64,000 nt of DNA from the NCBI GenBank assembly GCA_030998225.1, contig JAPYXD010000553.1, positions 310,001 to 374,000 on the forward strand, in the 5' to 3' direction. Positions 1-11,770 of the stretch are shown here, piece after piece; position 1 is the first letter of the stretch; every line of letters begins with the position of its first letter. Source of the DNA: Diplolepis rosae (taxonomy: Eukaryota > Arthropoda > Insecta > Hymenoptera > Diplolepididae). The translations under genes and the position numbers were made by a program. Below the pieces are notes generated by a model. The model ran no database searches. It saw only the letters and a program-made list of their open reading frames with translations, and was not told the DNA's origin.

Positions 1-532
1 AAGTATGCAATATTCATATAATTTATGTGAGAAATCTATTATTTTTTTATTTTTTATTTTATATATCTATTCTATTTTCAAAATATTTCGTCTGTTGTAC
101 TCGTTTGTAGCATGCATTTGTGTGTTACAGATTCTACAGGAATTTTCCCAAGGTATTAACTTTGGTCTTGGATCTATTGTGTACATTTTGTTACATTGAT
201 CTTGTATAACAGCTTGTATGTATTCACCATGATCATTTGCAACTATCGAAATGTGTGAGTGCATACCACAATGAGAAATAGCACGTCGAATTTCTACTTT
301 GCATTGTATTACTTTTGTATTTGAAAATCAAGTTAATTGTAAAAGTTGTATATAAGTTCTTTCAACACGTACTTGAGATCGAAGTTAGATCACATTCTCT
401 TACCTGTAGTAAAGATAATCTCGTAATATTTGATTGATTTGAACCGTAATCAACTCCTATGATGGCGTAGACTGTTGTTATGTAGTTTAAGTTGCAAATA
501 AGCAGTGCTAAGAGGAAGCCTCGCAATTCCAT
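1..532 (-). pseudogene. Disrupted viral-glycoprotein-like remnant, truncated at window edge
   Basis: Reading leftward, an ATG at 530-532 opens about 41 codons starting MELRGFLLALLICN, a classic hydrophobic signal peptide, and then meets a stop. After an unreadable gap the frame resumes near 300 and stays open to about 67 through a segment with the residues SHCGMHSHISIV and a later CRIC motif. Secreted, Cys-bearing proteins of this look occur as glycoproteins of chuvirus-like mononegaviruses and as captured env genes of some insect BEL/Pao retrotransposons. The frame is broken by at least one stop and one shift, and the C-terminal part lies outside the window, so it is non-coding as seen. The signal peptide and frames are visible; the family assignment is recognition without a search. 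A decayed host secreted protein is the alternative. Confidence 0.42.
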
Positions 533-1070
533 CTCTGGAAGAAGGAGGTTCCAATTAGCAGCGTATTTTGCTTTGTAATATAAAAATAGAAAAATTGTGT
601 TATCTATATATATATATATTTTTTTTTTTTTGAAGTTATTGATTTACTTTTTGTATTTTGAGTTGCTAGTTCATTACATCCAACATGTCGGCTATGACAA
701 TGTGATCTGATAGCCGTAAACTGAGAATTAAATTTTTGTATGCGTCCGGTCCTCTTGTTTTAATTGTTCAAAAAATGACTTTTATTGTATCTGGATTGTT
801 TAGGTTTCTGCTCCATGTGGGGATATTACAGTCATCCTAGTTAAAAATTCCAGTTTGAATTAAATATGACCAGAGAGCTACCATGTCGATAAAACAAGGA
901 ATTATTTCAATAAGATCGTCAATGCGTTTCCGATGAATTTGATCCATTATATCTGGAATAACGTGTTAGATCACAATTTTCATAATTTTTTAGTCGTAGC
1001 TTTTTTTATAAATTCGTTCTTATTATTTATTAACAAAACAAGAAAAAATTTCTATATTTTTGATTTATTG

Positions 1071-1117
<47 letters not shown>

Positions 1118-1168
1118 TTTTTTATAATTAAAGAAAGGACATTTTATTTTTATTCATTTACTTTTATA
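533..1168. other. AT-rich stretch without a recognised gene
   Basis: No coding signal stands out. It holds a short TA run with a T tract near 605-630 and a longer (TA)n microsatellite at about 1073-1115. The only open frame over this part is made of Tyr/Ile repeats from the microsatellite. Confidence 0.6.
1073..1115. repeat. (TA)n microsatellite
   Basis: About 40 bases of alternating T and A, preceded by one TATG interruption. Similar but shorter runs occur near 13757-13781 and 23645-23668. Confidence 0.9.
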
Positions 1169-2343
1169 AAGGGTTTTCCAATAGGGACATGACAATTTTA
1201 TCTATGAATAAAACACTGAAATATTTGAGATATTGAGTTCGAATTTATTGTGGGTGTAGTGCAAGCATTACATTTTATAAATGAAATTCGATATCGGCCA
1301 TATGACCAACATGAGCCCATTTACAGCGGTCAATTCTTTGGACCCAATTTTCCACCACTCTGGCACACATTTCGACCGAAACGTTGGCAATTTCGCGTTG
1401 GATGTTGTCTTTGAGGTCGTCTAAAGTTGCTGGCTTGTTGGCATAGACCAGTGACTTGATATGGCCCCATAAAAAGAAATCCAATGGCGTTAGATCGCAT
1501 GAACGAGGCGGCCATTCGACCGGACCATTTATCGAGATAACACGTTCACCGAATTTCCCTTTCAATAAATCGATTGTGACGCGTGCTGTGTGGCTAGTGG
1601 CACCGTCTTGTTGAAACCACATATCGTTGATGTCAAGTTCATCCAATTCTGGCCACAAATAATCTCCCAACATGGCACGATAGCGCTCTCCATTGACGGT
1701 AACATGACGGTCGTTTTCATCCACGAAAAAATACGACCCAATCACACCTCCGGCATGAAAACCGCACCAAACAGTACCTTTTTGCGGATGCAACGGTGTC
1801 TCAAGAAGCACATTTGGGTTTGTTTCTGACCAATAACGCATATTTTGCATATTAACAAAGCCATTGAGCCAGAAATGTGCTTCATCGCTGAAGATGATTT
1901 TTCGATGAAATTCTTCATTTTCTTTAAGCTTTGCCAGAACCCAATTGGAGAAGTTTCGGCGTTTCAAATGATGAAGTGGCTTTAGTTCTTGAGTCAATTC
2001 AATCTTGAAAGCATGTAGGCCAAGATCTTTTCGCATAATACACCACAGTGTCGTTTGAGCGATGCCCAATTCTTGAGAACGACGTGGAATCGACTGATTT
2101 GGCTCATTTTGAATCGATTATTTCTTCGCTTCGAGCAATACGACGTCTTTTTGGCACCGGAACGTCCAGTTGTGTAAATTTGGTCTCGAATGTATCCACT
2201 ATAGCACGCACAGCCTCTTGGGTGGGACGATTATTACGGCCGAAAATTGGAGTAAGCGCTCTTAAAGTTGCGACTACCGACTCAGAATTTCGGTAGTAAT
2301 TTTAAATAATTTTTAAACGTTGCTGGTTCCTGAACTTTACCAT
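1169..2343 (-). mobile_element. Mariner-like (DD41D type) element, one end lost
   Basis: The left terminus AAGGGTTTTCCAATAGGG starts at 1169 directly after a TA dinucleotide and closely resembles the termini of the copy at 5068-5824. Transposase coding on the minus strand fills most of the rest. The matching right terminus is not seen beyond the start codon at 2343, so the promoter-side end is deleted or decayed. Tc1/mariner elements insert at TA, which fits the left edge. Confidence 0.8.
1275..2343 (-). pseudogene. DD41D mariner-like transposase, broken
   Basis: This is a transposase that would cut and join element ends in the nucleus. From the start codon at 2341-2343 the N-terminal helix-turn-helix part is interrupted by an in-frame TAA at about codon 14 and by a shift near 2100. 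The remaining 264 codons are open to the stop at 1275. The catalytic core is readable: first Asp in IIFSDEAHFWLNG, second in WFQQDGATSHTA, third in CDLTPLDFFLWG, with 41 residues between the second and third Asp by direct count. That spacing marks the rosa/VISITOR-like DD41D branch of Tc1/mariner rather than classic DD34D mariner. The total span (about 356 codons) suits a full transposase. It cannot be expressed whole. Confidence 0.85.
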
Positions 2344-2366
2344 GATGAAAATGTTGACTTTAACCA

Positions 2367-2860
2367 ACGTTTTGACCTTGAGGCTAACCTGACTAGTTTG
2401 ATGAAAATTAATTGCTTATAACTTGAGCCTTGTTTGACTCTTGTTATGAACATTTAAATTTTACTTTCAATGATCATATTTTATTACAGAATAAAGTAGA
2501 ATTGTTGTGTCGACCAAGAATTTGTCCTTGAGGCTAACTTGAGCGACTAAAATTTCCAACTCTACTTTATTTGCAACTTCAGCATTTTCAACCCAATTTT
2601 CTTTTATTAAGAATTTACACTTATGCTCTTTAGCAGAGTGTCAATTCTAGAATTAACCCTTTATGCTTTTTCGGCAGAAGGTCAATTTCAGAATTCAACC
2701 GCTTATGCTCTTCAGCAGAGTGTCTGAATTCAAATATAAAATTCATAAAAAAATAGATTAGTTAGAACCTTATCTACTCCTTAAGATTTTCTGATAAAAT
2801 AAAATGAAATTATCAAATTACTCAGGAATTTGACCTTGAGGCTAGCCTGAAAAATTTCAA
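2367..2860. repeat. Short dispersed and tandem repeats
   Basis: A motif close to TTGACCTTGAGGCTAACCTGA occurs three times (near 2370, 2520 and 2830). Between them, 2621-2731 carries 2.7 tandem units of 40-42 bp, each beginning TTATGCTCTTTAGCAGAGTG or a variant (starts at 2621, 2661 and 2703). No coding potential is visible. Confidence 0.75.
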
Positions 2861-2861
2861 T

Positions 2862-5067
2862 AATAAATTCATTTTACTTAAATAATATTTTTGTTGTTAA
2901 TAAAATTCATTTTTCCAAAAAAGAATTTTTTTTTACGAAATTTTCCTGGGTTAACCGAGGCCCTATATTAATTTATTAACATCTTCTTCTAGTACCTCAT
3001 TATGCCCATCATTTGCAAATGAATTTTAGAGGACAGGATTCTGCACCTCTCGGAGCGTGTTGACTTGCGTCAATTCTTCTGACTTTCGGTCACACCCCAT
3101 AATCAAAAAAAAAAAAAATTTTTTTGGTGTAACAAATTCCGGGTGTGGTGACCCATAACCCCACGAGAATATGCCTTAAATTCAAAATCGAATAATTATA
3201 AACAAATTCTATCAGAAATATGACCTTAGCAAATACCGAGGTGGACATTTTTGTATATGTAATGTATAAACCTATGTACAATACTTAATATTTAACTGTA
3301 CAAGTTGTGCAAGGTTGCGCCCGTCATTACAGGCAAACTCAGGCAAACTCATGCAAATCTAATATGAAATTCAAAATAAATCTCGATGCGGCAAACGGAG
3401 ATAATTTCTTGTTGTTCATTACCGGTTATTAAATGATTCTGCTATATAAGACGTACCTGTACGCACGTAATTGTAACGGTATTAATAATTATTTCAAATT
3501 AATTAGTTGAGTCTTTTTTTTACAAAAGATTTTAAATTCTTTAAATTTTTGAGTGAAGGTATCTCAAAATTTCGAGAAATGTACTGAAGTTTCTGTCATT
3601 CTTTTTAATATTGTGAAACTCAATTCAATTTTCATAATGTGTATCATAAAATTACGAAACTGTAACAAAATTTTCAGTCACATGTAACTGCATAAAACTC
3701 CAGTTACCAAAACTACAAATTATTCCTGTTACAAGTTTTAGAATCACCAAATACAAGTGTCAAAGTATTCAACATTTTGTAACTAAAAATAAAAATAAAT
3801 TGTTTCTCAAATTTACTAAAAAGTAACTGAATTTTTTAAAATTCAATCCTAATTTTACGAAACTGTAACTGAATAAAAATCCAGTCACATGTTTCGCGAA
3901 ATCACGCAATGAGAGAAATCCTTATAGTTGTGCTGACTAAAAGGTCACAACTATTTATTTTTAGTAAGCAGTACTAAAAATTTTGTAAAACTTACCAATG
4001 CTCAAAATTCTATGGAACTAAGTATGCTACTAGTTTTGTAAAATTGATCAAATTCATTAAGTTCGAGGAAAGTAATTATTTTATTTTCATATGTAATATT
4101 TCGTGTAATCATAAATCCTTGATGATAGTAAACTTCAAGAAATAATTGTACAGACGAATTAGATATTTCCTGCTTATCAACTGTTGTGAATCGTTTTGAA
4201 ATCGTCACATACATTGATTACTTAAAATTTTGCTTTTGTTCTTCATCAAAATGAGAAGGATTAAACCATGGTAATTTTAAAGTATAATTGTAAACTGTTG
4301 TGCAGTCTGCGATGAAAAATATGTCAACAATTATCATCCTTTGTTACGTTTTGAAAAACCATAATTAAAAAGTTTTTCTCCTAAGCAAGTCTAACCTAAG
4401 AAAGTTTCCATCGACTTTAACCGAAATTAAATAGATAGAATAATGATCTTCACATTTTATTTTTATTTTCAAAGTTGGATTTATTATTTTAATCATGTAC
4501 GTATGAAAAAATTAATCAGTTCGTAATTAAAATATTGAATAGTAATAGCAATTAATGCAATTAGTACATTCTACAAAAACATATTGGTAACTTCTATTAT
4601 AAGATCAATACAATGTGGGAATGCATGAATATAATGAAATAGGGAAAGTTTTAACAATCATGTTAATTCACTATTAAAGTCTATAAAAAAAAAATTACTC
4701 GAAAATACTAGGAAGCTTGAATGAGATTGTGCAGAATGGCGGACGAAACCTTGCACTTATTACATGCAAATCTGATGCAACCGATTTGCTCAAATCTCGA
4801 ACCAAGGGTTGTTAAATATGATAAGGGCTCGTAGTGCCCTACTTCAATGTCGAACATTTCCAACGGTGCCCTAAAATCGGCGCATCACTATTGCTCAAAC
4901 TAATGATTGTTCCTCCACAGACAACAAGGATGTTAAAATTTTTATCATTTGGCTTGCCTACCATCTAACCGCTCTAGAATCATCATTGTCTTCGAGGCAG
5001 TTCACCCGGAAGGGTAATCCGAGACCATCTATGCTGATAGAGAGTAGACGGCCTTAAAGGACACCTA
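2862..5067. other. AT-rich stretch with no recognised gene
   Basis: Open frames here are short, low-complexity and have no recognisable domain. The stretch 3630-3900 repeats words like CCAGTTAC and CAGTCACATG in both orientations, suggesting decayed repeat DNA. I see no RNA gene. Confidence 0.5.
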
Positions 5068-5824
5068 AAGGGTTTCCCAATAAGGGTGATATGTTTTGAA
5101 ATTGAAAAAAAACACTGAATATTCATTCGGAATTGATCGAAATCTTTTTTATTATATTGGATATTCTATGCCATTTATGATTTAAACAATATATCGGCCA
5201 AATGTTCCCCGAGACTTGAGCCAAAAATGCGCCTCATCAGAAAAGATGATTTTTTGATGAAAATTGGGATCATTTTCAATTGATTCCAGAGCCCAATCCG
5301 CGAACTCTCGACGCAAACGATGGTCATTAGGCTTCAGTTCTTGGGCCAGAATCATCTTATAGGGATGCAGGCCAAGATCCAATCGCAAAATACGCCAGGT
5401 AGTCATCCTGGACAGGCCCAATTCCTGAGATCGGCGTGGCACGGACAATTCACGGTTTTCCTCGATACTGGCCTGTACGGCGGCTATATTCTGTGTAGAA
5501 CGTGCGGTACGCATACGATTTTTAGGCTTAGTATCCATTAGAGTAAATCCACTCTCCAACTTATCGATTATTCGACGAATTGAGAGCGCGGATGGAGCAG
5601 AATGACGACCATATTTTGCACGATATGCTCTTTGAACACCGACAAAACTTCTCGAATTTTGATAAAATAATTGGACAATTTCCAAACGTTGTGGAAGCGT
5701 GAAACTACTCATGATTAAATGGCAAACCTTACTGATGACAACTGACAGCAGACGTCAAAAATTTCAGTTCAAATGAGCCCGATAGGGACATTCAAAATCA
5801 TATCACCCCTATTGGGAAACCCTT
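5068..5824 (-). mobile_element. DD41D mariner-like deletion derivative with intact TIRs and TA duplication
   Basis: The 757-bp element starts AAGGGTTTCCCAATAAGGGT at 5068 and ends with the near-perfect reverse complement at 5824. TA flanks both ends (5066-5067 and 5825-5826). The inverted repeats are about 26 bp. Inside is a minus-strand N-terminal transposase fragment with the catalytic core removed. It is therefore a non-autonomous derivative that a full-length relative could have moved. Its termini are close to those at 1169. Confidence 0.92.
5182..5712 (-). pseudogene. N-terminal half of DD41D mariner-like transposase
   Basis: A 176-codon frame starts at 5712 with MSSFTLPQRLEIVQLFYQNS, a helix-turn-helix DNA-binding start, followed by a second HTH-like part (RRSQELGLSRMTTWRILR) and the first catalytic block IIFSDEAHFWL. 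Immediately after this the sequence jumps to a short unrelated tail ending at 5182, so the second and third catalytic Asp are gone. It keeps a full DNA-binding region, which could in principle still bind the termini; that is inference only. Confidence 0.85.
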
Positions 5825-5984
5825 TACAATCACTGCGATCGCCATGAAGCTGACTCAGGCATTCCAGAAGGAAGACCGCATACTCGCTAGAGAAGTACAG
5901 CCTAACAGGATAGTTTGTCTAAAATCTAATTCTGTTCCAATTTTAAAGAAATTTTTTACCACCAAAAAGGGAAACCTACAAACT

Positions 5985-7935
5985 TGAATCGCTACACCTT
6001 TTGTTTAAAATGCACATTGTTTCTTATTAATTTGATTGATGCATTCATTAATTAATTTAGGAAGATATTCGGTCGATTTAAAGAGTTGATACATGTATAT
6101 CAATGTGACGTTTCTTTATTCGAATAAAATACCGTGTTTACATAAATATTTATTTCTTTAGTTGCGAGAAATGCAGAATTAAAATCTTTATTAGATTTCT
6201 CCTAGGAAATATCCGCCTACATTATCAATATAAAGTAATTTAAACCAAATACAAAAAAAAGAATATCTACACAAGACTTAGATTTTACATAATTTTTTTT
6301 ACAATAAACATTTCAAATTCACAATCGTACAATTTATATTTTGAAAATTTACAACGCAGAGAATAAAAGGATTCCCTTTTAAATGTTTCTACACAAGATT
6401 TTTTTTATATCTGAAACATTTCGACTCTTGAACTTTTATCTTATTGATATTTAAATATTTTTAAACCGAATTTTCGCCTAATTGAGTCAAAAGTTTCGCT
6501 CTTTAAGTTCGAGCTTAAATTTTAAATCTGCAATTTTTTAATTAAACCTATGCTAATTTATTACTATTTGTAATTCTTAACATTTATAATAATACTTGTT
6601 TATAGTATTCGATACTTATTATATTCACTATGTAACGATAGTTATCTTCGTTTATCGTATTTAATACTCATAGTATTGATGGTGTGACAATAATTATATT
6701 TATTTGTAGTCATTATATTTATTTATAATGTTAAATGTTCATAACATTTATGATCATACAATAATAATTAATTTTATTCACACTATTTAACATTCATTTA
6801 ATCATTTATTCAATTTATATTTATTTAATTGTTCATCTAATTGTTTGTTATAATGATCCCCTTATATGTACTTAAATAAATAAATTCATGATAAATAGTA
6901 AAAAAAAAAAAATCTTTAAAACTATGACGGCGGGACGCCCGTTCATCCCGCGACCATGCCTCGCGCTGCTTAACCTGAGTGATCAGTCGGGTGGGAGTAA
7001 GGTTTGGTTTGAATTTTGTTTATTAATTGCCAGTACATACAAGTTTTCATATTGTACAAGAGAATCACAATAAATAATGAATGACATTTCTTATTTTCAG
7101 TATTATTTTAAGACTTACTGGCTGAAACAAGATGCTCTCGAAGTCATATACAATATTTTATGCTCACGAACGCATATATAGGGGATAAAGGTGCACTTTA
7201 TAATAGTTTTTCAGATAATTTTTACAATTTGGTAGAATTATCATAATCATTTTTCATCCATTCTTGGTCAGAAATGGCACATTAAAAACTGACCATTCGT
7301 CGGGTGGGAATAACCACAGGTTAGTGTGGCGTTCGCTGAGAACACGAACAAAAATGTCCATGAAAACCAGACCGCCTCGTTCCTGCCACACTCACTTCCG
7401 GTTTGGAAGTAAATCACTAATTATGAAGCGAAAACTCAACGAAACCTCGCAATTTTTTTTGCAAGTCTCGTGTGAATCTGTTGATTCTTATCGCGATCCT
7501 ATTTCCCCAGATTTCAATCCCATTTCGTCGCAAAAGGGCGGAGATCCCAGGCTGGGCCGTCTCAGTTCCTTGCATCCATCATTACTCAATGTACTTTCTA
7601 CTTGACCATTTTAAACAGTGAATCACATCTTTTGAGGAATAATTATTTAATCCTACCAAAAATTATCGCCTCATTTCAAGGAAATATTTCTATCCATTTG
7701 CAATACGCTCGTTACAAACAAGGAATCAAATATTGGAATTTTTTTGAACTAATTCATTGTTTCTTTGAACATGCAGCACGTCATTTTACATCAAAGAATT
7801 CACTTCTCTTATCAAATAAGTTCTACACAATGTTAATAACATTTTCACTCAATCTAATGAATATTTAACAGTACTAGAAATACATTTAATTTGAATCAAA
7901 GAAATATTCTTTGATTCAAATATTCTTTTTCTCCA
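5985..7935. repeat. Truncated copy of the 3.1-kb CACTGAG-type non-autonomous element
   Basis: Several blocks match the intact copy at 58981-62093 in order: 6030-6175 matches about 59365-59505, 6195-6440 matches parts of 60040-60975, and 7605-7930 matches about 61635-62080. The right part keeps the self-complementary piece TTTGAATCAAAGAAATATTC but lacks the final CTCAGTG. The middle (about 6880-7600) is unrelated, more GC-rich DNA, probably a later insertion, without a recognised gene. No long coding frame exists in the repeat. Confidence 0.75.
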
Positions 7936-8112
7936 TGCATTAACACTTTTATACCTAGAAATAAATTGACCCAAGGAAGAGGATAGATTATGAGGGTGAA
8001 ATGTGATGAAGAGACAATGTTACAAAATTGATCAATTTATTAAATTAAATCAAAATGCAGAGTCAGGGATGAACTAAATTGTGAGTTCTGCTACACGACG
8101 CTGAGTCTACTT

Positions 8113-8357
8113 GAAGAGTGGACATTTAAAAGGGCGTAACCCACATTTCTGAAATTTTACACGGCGGCACAGAAACGTTCCCATTTTGACACCTCGAGAT
8201 ACAGATTTTTGATTTCCAAATCGAAAATAAAAATATTTCCGATTGGAAAAAAAAATCGTTTGCGCTATTGTATTGGCATTAACCTCAAGAATTTGTTTCG
8301 CCAAAAAAACGATTTTTGAAAAATTGTGGGTTACGCCCTTTTGAATGTCCACTCTTC
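8113..8357. mobile_element. 245-bp MITE with ~37-bp TIRs and ACTT duplication
   Basis: The element begins GAAGAGTGGACATTTAAAAG and ends with the reverse complement, with inverted repeats of about 37 bp including the word GGGCGTAACCCACA. ACTT flanks it on both sides (8109-8112 and 8358-8361), a probable 4-bp target duplication. There is no coding capacity. Confidence 0.88.
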
Positions 8358-8499
8358 ACTTGTTCGAAGCGCTCTACAGATACTGACAAACAGATTTTCA
8401 AAAGATTTCTTTTCTCAGTGTACACTTAATTATTTATGAAAATATAAAAGATGGTTATATTTATAGATTAGATAATTAACTAACATGTATGTATATTGG

Positions 8500-8960
8500 A
8501 CACCGTATAAAATTTTTACGAAAATAGTCGGACAGCTTAAAACACGAATGGGTCGTCAATTTTTCCAAAGATATAGTCGGAAATATTTCCGACATAATAC
8601 TGGGAATAATTCCTACTGTTTGGTCGGAGATATATCCAGTTTATTAGGAAAAGTGGATATATTTCATAAAATCAAGTGGAAAAGATTTTTAAAAAAAGGG
8701 TGAACATATTTCCGTTTTTGTGGAATAATTTCCGCTTTTCATGGGAAAAATTTCCTACAACTTAGAAGATTTGTGAAGTGTTCTCACCTTTTGGATATAT
8801 TCCCTAATAGTTTGGAAATAAGTCCGAAAATTCGGTCAATTTGCCTCAAATCTGTGAAATATTTCCACTTTCTGTAGGAAAATATATGCTTCCTAAGGAT
8901 TTAGGGAAAATTACCTCATACATAGCAGGGAAATTTACCGATATATTTTTTTTTCAGTGT
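8500..8960. mobile_element. 461-bp non-autonomous repeat, uninterrupted copy
   Basis: This AT-rich unit is rich in the words GGAAATATTTCC and AATTCGG and runs between ACAC... at 8500 and ...CAGTGT at 8960, with weak imperfect terminal inverted repeats. A second copy occupies 49671-53388, where it is split by a 3255-bp insertion. Aligning the two identifies both the repeat and the empty insertion site (near 8668-8682). The open frame over 8485-8703 looks accidental. Confidence 0.75.
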
Positions 8961-9249
8961 AGACAAACACGGACATGATTCTAGAAAGTTTAAACAGGTT
9001 TTCACCAAAAATTAAACAACATTTTATGATTATATTTTTTTTACATAATTTCTAACTATAGTGATTTAAAGATATTTCAAAACATTGTAAGAGTTTTTAA
9101 GTAATCTCTTAAAATCTTTTAAAATGTCTTAAAATTTCAAAAATCCTGTAAAACTTCTTGAAAACCCTTCAATTCTTCAGAGTTCTTTCAAAGTTCTTGA
9201 ATATTATTTAATATTCCTTAAAATACTCAACAAAATATTTTAATTCCTT

Positions 9250-10020
9250 TAAAGATCTCGGGACGTCACACCAATATGTCAATAGTCCTGTTACGCGTCG
9301 TTCGGTACCCAACACCTCTCCAAGTTGCCAGCTCTCCTCTGAAAAATAAGATCATTTTAGACAAAATGCTAAATCAGCAATATCCATATAAGGTCCCAAA
9401 AGGGTTAAACTCACCAACTCCCATCGTGAATTTACGTTCTGGGAGACGGTCCCTGCGCGGACGTCATAACCTATTCGGTGCCGCTGGAGGAAGACCAGCC
9501 GGCAATTTCGGTCCCGGGGCTGAATCCCGGGCATGGGTAGGCAGACGGGAAGTTCTTCGAAGCTCCTGAAACACAAACATCATTATATATATACGTACAT
9601 GAGATTTGAATGGGAAATTGGCTAGAATAAAAGACAAATGTGTCAACTGAAACCTACTACGAAACAGGTGGATCCGCGCCCAGGACCTCCTCCACGGAAG
9701 CCATTAACGGGTGTTGGAAGTTCTCCTGAAAGAAAAAAAAACACAATGGAATTTTATTACCCACGAAAGCGACATTGACTATATAGACAAGGAGGGATCT
9801 CACGAGACAATCCCGAAGACTCAGGAGACTACTCACCGGGGTCCAGTAGCCACGAGCAAGATATCACTGCGCGCGCTCTTCCCAGACGTACTCCTGATGC
9901 CATCTGGAACAGGGACACGGCCGTCTGGCCTGGGCCAAAGAAACCTCGTCCACGGGCCACAAATCCTCAAACCCGCAAACCGGCGCCTCCTCCCACCCAC
10001 CGAAGCAAAGAATATACCTA
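9250..10020 (-). other. GC-rich stretch with splice-like signals; possible exons of unknown gene
   Basis: On the minus strand this GC-rich island shows three TTTCAG or TTGTAG acceptor-like sites followed by open pieces, and two good GTGAGT donors (near 9841 and 9414). The pieces read about 10019-9842, 9724-9665, 9566-9415 and 9342-9200. One contains GFRGGGPGRGST, another LPVCLPMPGIQPRD. No known domain is recognised, and phases between the pieces were not shown to be consistent. It could be a host gene fragment or a captured exon cluster. The plus-strand frames over the same stretch are Pro/Arg-rich by composition and probably shadows. Confidence 0.3.
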
Positions 10021-10067
10021 CAAGGAAAAAGGGATACTATTTATTATCATTATCATTTTCTTTTTTT

Positions 10068-11770
10068 TTATAAAGACCATTTTAACAAAGCTCTTTTATA
10101 CCTATTTCTTTCTTTATGTAAAATTTTAACATTATTCCAAAGAAAACTATGATTATCATGATTATTTTCATGATTCTTACAGTGTTTACTAATTACATTG
10201 TGAAACTTTTCGTTGAGATTAAAATTTTTAAAATGTTCGTCTAATCTGATCCTCAAAGGGCTTTTTGTTTGACCAATGTAACACTTTCCACAATTACACG
10301 AAATCTTGTAAACTGCATTACTTTGTTCTCCTATTTCATGAGGATCTTTGCCCAATGTTATGAATCTGTCAAATTTGGAATTAATCCTAAAAACAACTTT
10401 TACCTCATATTTTTGTAATAGGCGTTTTACAACTTCTGATAAATTCCCATAGTATGGAATTGAAACAATTGGAGCTCTGTTATTGGGTGAGTTTTCAAGA
10501 GAATTTTTCAAGTCTTTTAATATCATTATTTAATTTTAAATGAATTTCTTTGAGTCTTTTTTTTATATGTTTATCGATAAATTAGATAGGCAAATTGTTG
10601 AGAGATAGTAATTTGGAAACTGTATTTAGATTGTCATAATGCAATTTATTATCACTGAGTAAAATAGCAGAATCCACTAAGTTTTTATGATTCCAATTTT
10701 TTTGATGTAATGGATGTAGAGAAAAATAATTAAGAAATCTACCAGAAAATGTTTCTTTTCGAAACCAGTTAGTCGAAATACTATAATCACTATTTTTGAT
10801 AACTGAAATATTCAAAAATTTAAACAATTATTATTTTCAAGTTCATAAGTGAATTGTAATCTTTTGTGATAAGAGTTAAACATGGTTAAAATATAGTGAA
10901 TCTTATCCTTAGGAATCAATAAAAAAGTATCATCTACATAGCTGAAATAAACAGGAATGTCAAATTCTATTCTCTTGAAAATATCCGTTTTCAAGTCTTG
11001 CATAACAAAATCCGCAAGAGACGGAGAAATAGGAGAACACATTGGGGTGCCGCAGGTTTGTCTGTAAAAACAATTGTTAAACTAAAAAAAAAAGTTTGTT
11101 CCATTAGTATTTTTATACCTAATTTTAATTGTTCCAATGAAAGTTTTGTGAATTTAGAAATGCAATACCATCGTTTTTTAATACTAATAAGAACCAAGTC
11201 TAAAGGAATATTGGTAGAAAGAGAAATTACGTCCAAAGATATCATAGTGTAGTTATTAGGAATTTTCAAATTTTTAATTTTGTGGATAAATCAAAGGAAT
11301 TTTTTATATTCAAAAAAGGTTTTGGAACAGACTTTAAAATATTGTTAAAAAATTTTTCAATTCAGTAAAAAGGAGAGATAATATAGGAAACAACAGGTCT
11401 TAAAGGACAATTATCTTTATGAACCTTCGGCAAGCCATACATTCCTGCCAAAATAGTGTTAATTGTAATAAGATCTTTTCTTTCTATTTTATCCCCAAGA
11501 TTTAATTTTCTCCATTCGTCTAATTTTTAAAAATGAATTTTAGTGATTTTTGTAAAGGATCTAAGTCAATTTTTATAAGTAGAAAAATCATCTAGTAAAT
11601 TTTGCATTTTATCTAAATAATTTTGTTTGTTTAAAATAACTGTAATATTGCCTTTGTCTGCTTTAGTAACTAATAACTCTCTATTGTTTTTTTTTTTTAA
11701 ATTCTTTTGTTAATTTGATACCTTTTTCAATGGATTTTTCTAAATCAGAATTATGAGTCGATTTCATTAA
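10068..11770 (-). pseudogene. Penelope-like element remnant: reverse transcriptase plus GIY-YIG endonuclease
   Basis: Read right to left, the order is that of a Penelope-like retroelement: a KADKGNITVILN segment (about 11690-11600), GLPKVHKDNCPLRPVVSYI (about 11450-11395), motif A SLDVISLSTNIP (about 11250-11210), SPISPSLADFVMQDL (about 11035-10990), the catalytic YVDDTFLLIP (about 10940-10910), and a 152-codon C-terminal part (10526-10068) with the GIY-YIG signature VYKISCNCGKCYIGQTKSP. The reverse transcriptase copies element RNA and the endonuclease nicks the target. At least three frame changes split the gene, so it is dead. Long terminal repeats were not identified. Confidence 0.88.

Noticed and set aside
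933..1127. Open frame with a Tyr/Ile-rich end
   Set aside because: Its C-terminal half is translated (TA)n microsatellite and the rest has no recognisable domain.
7264..7605. 113-codon frame in the GC-richer part of the 6-8 kb repeat
   Set aside because: No domain, mixed composition, and it lies in what looks like an insertion within a non-coding repeat.
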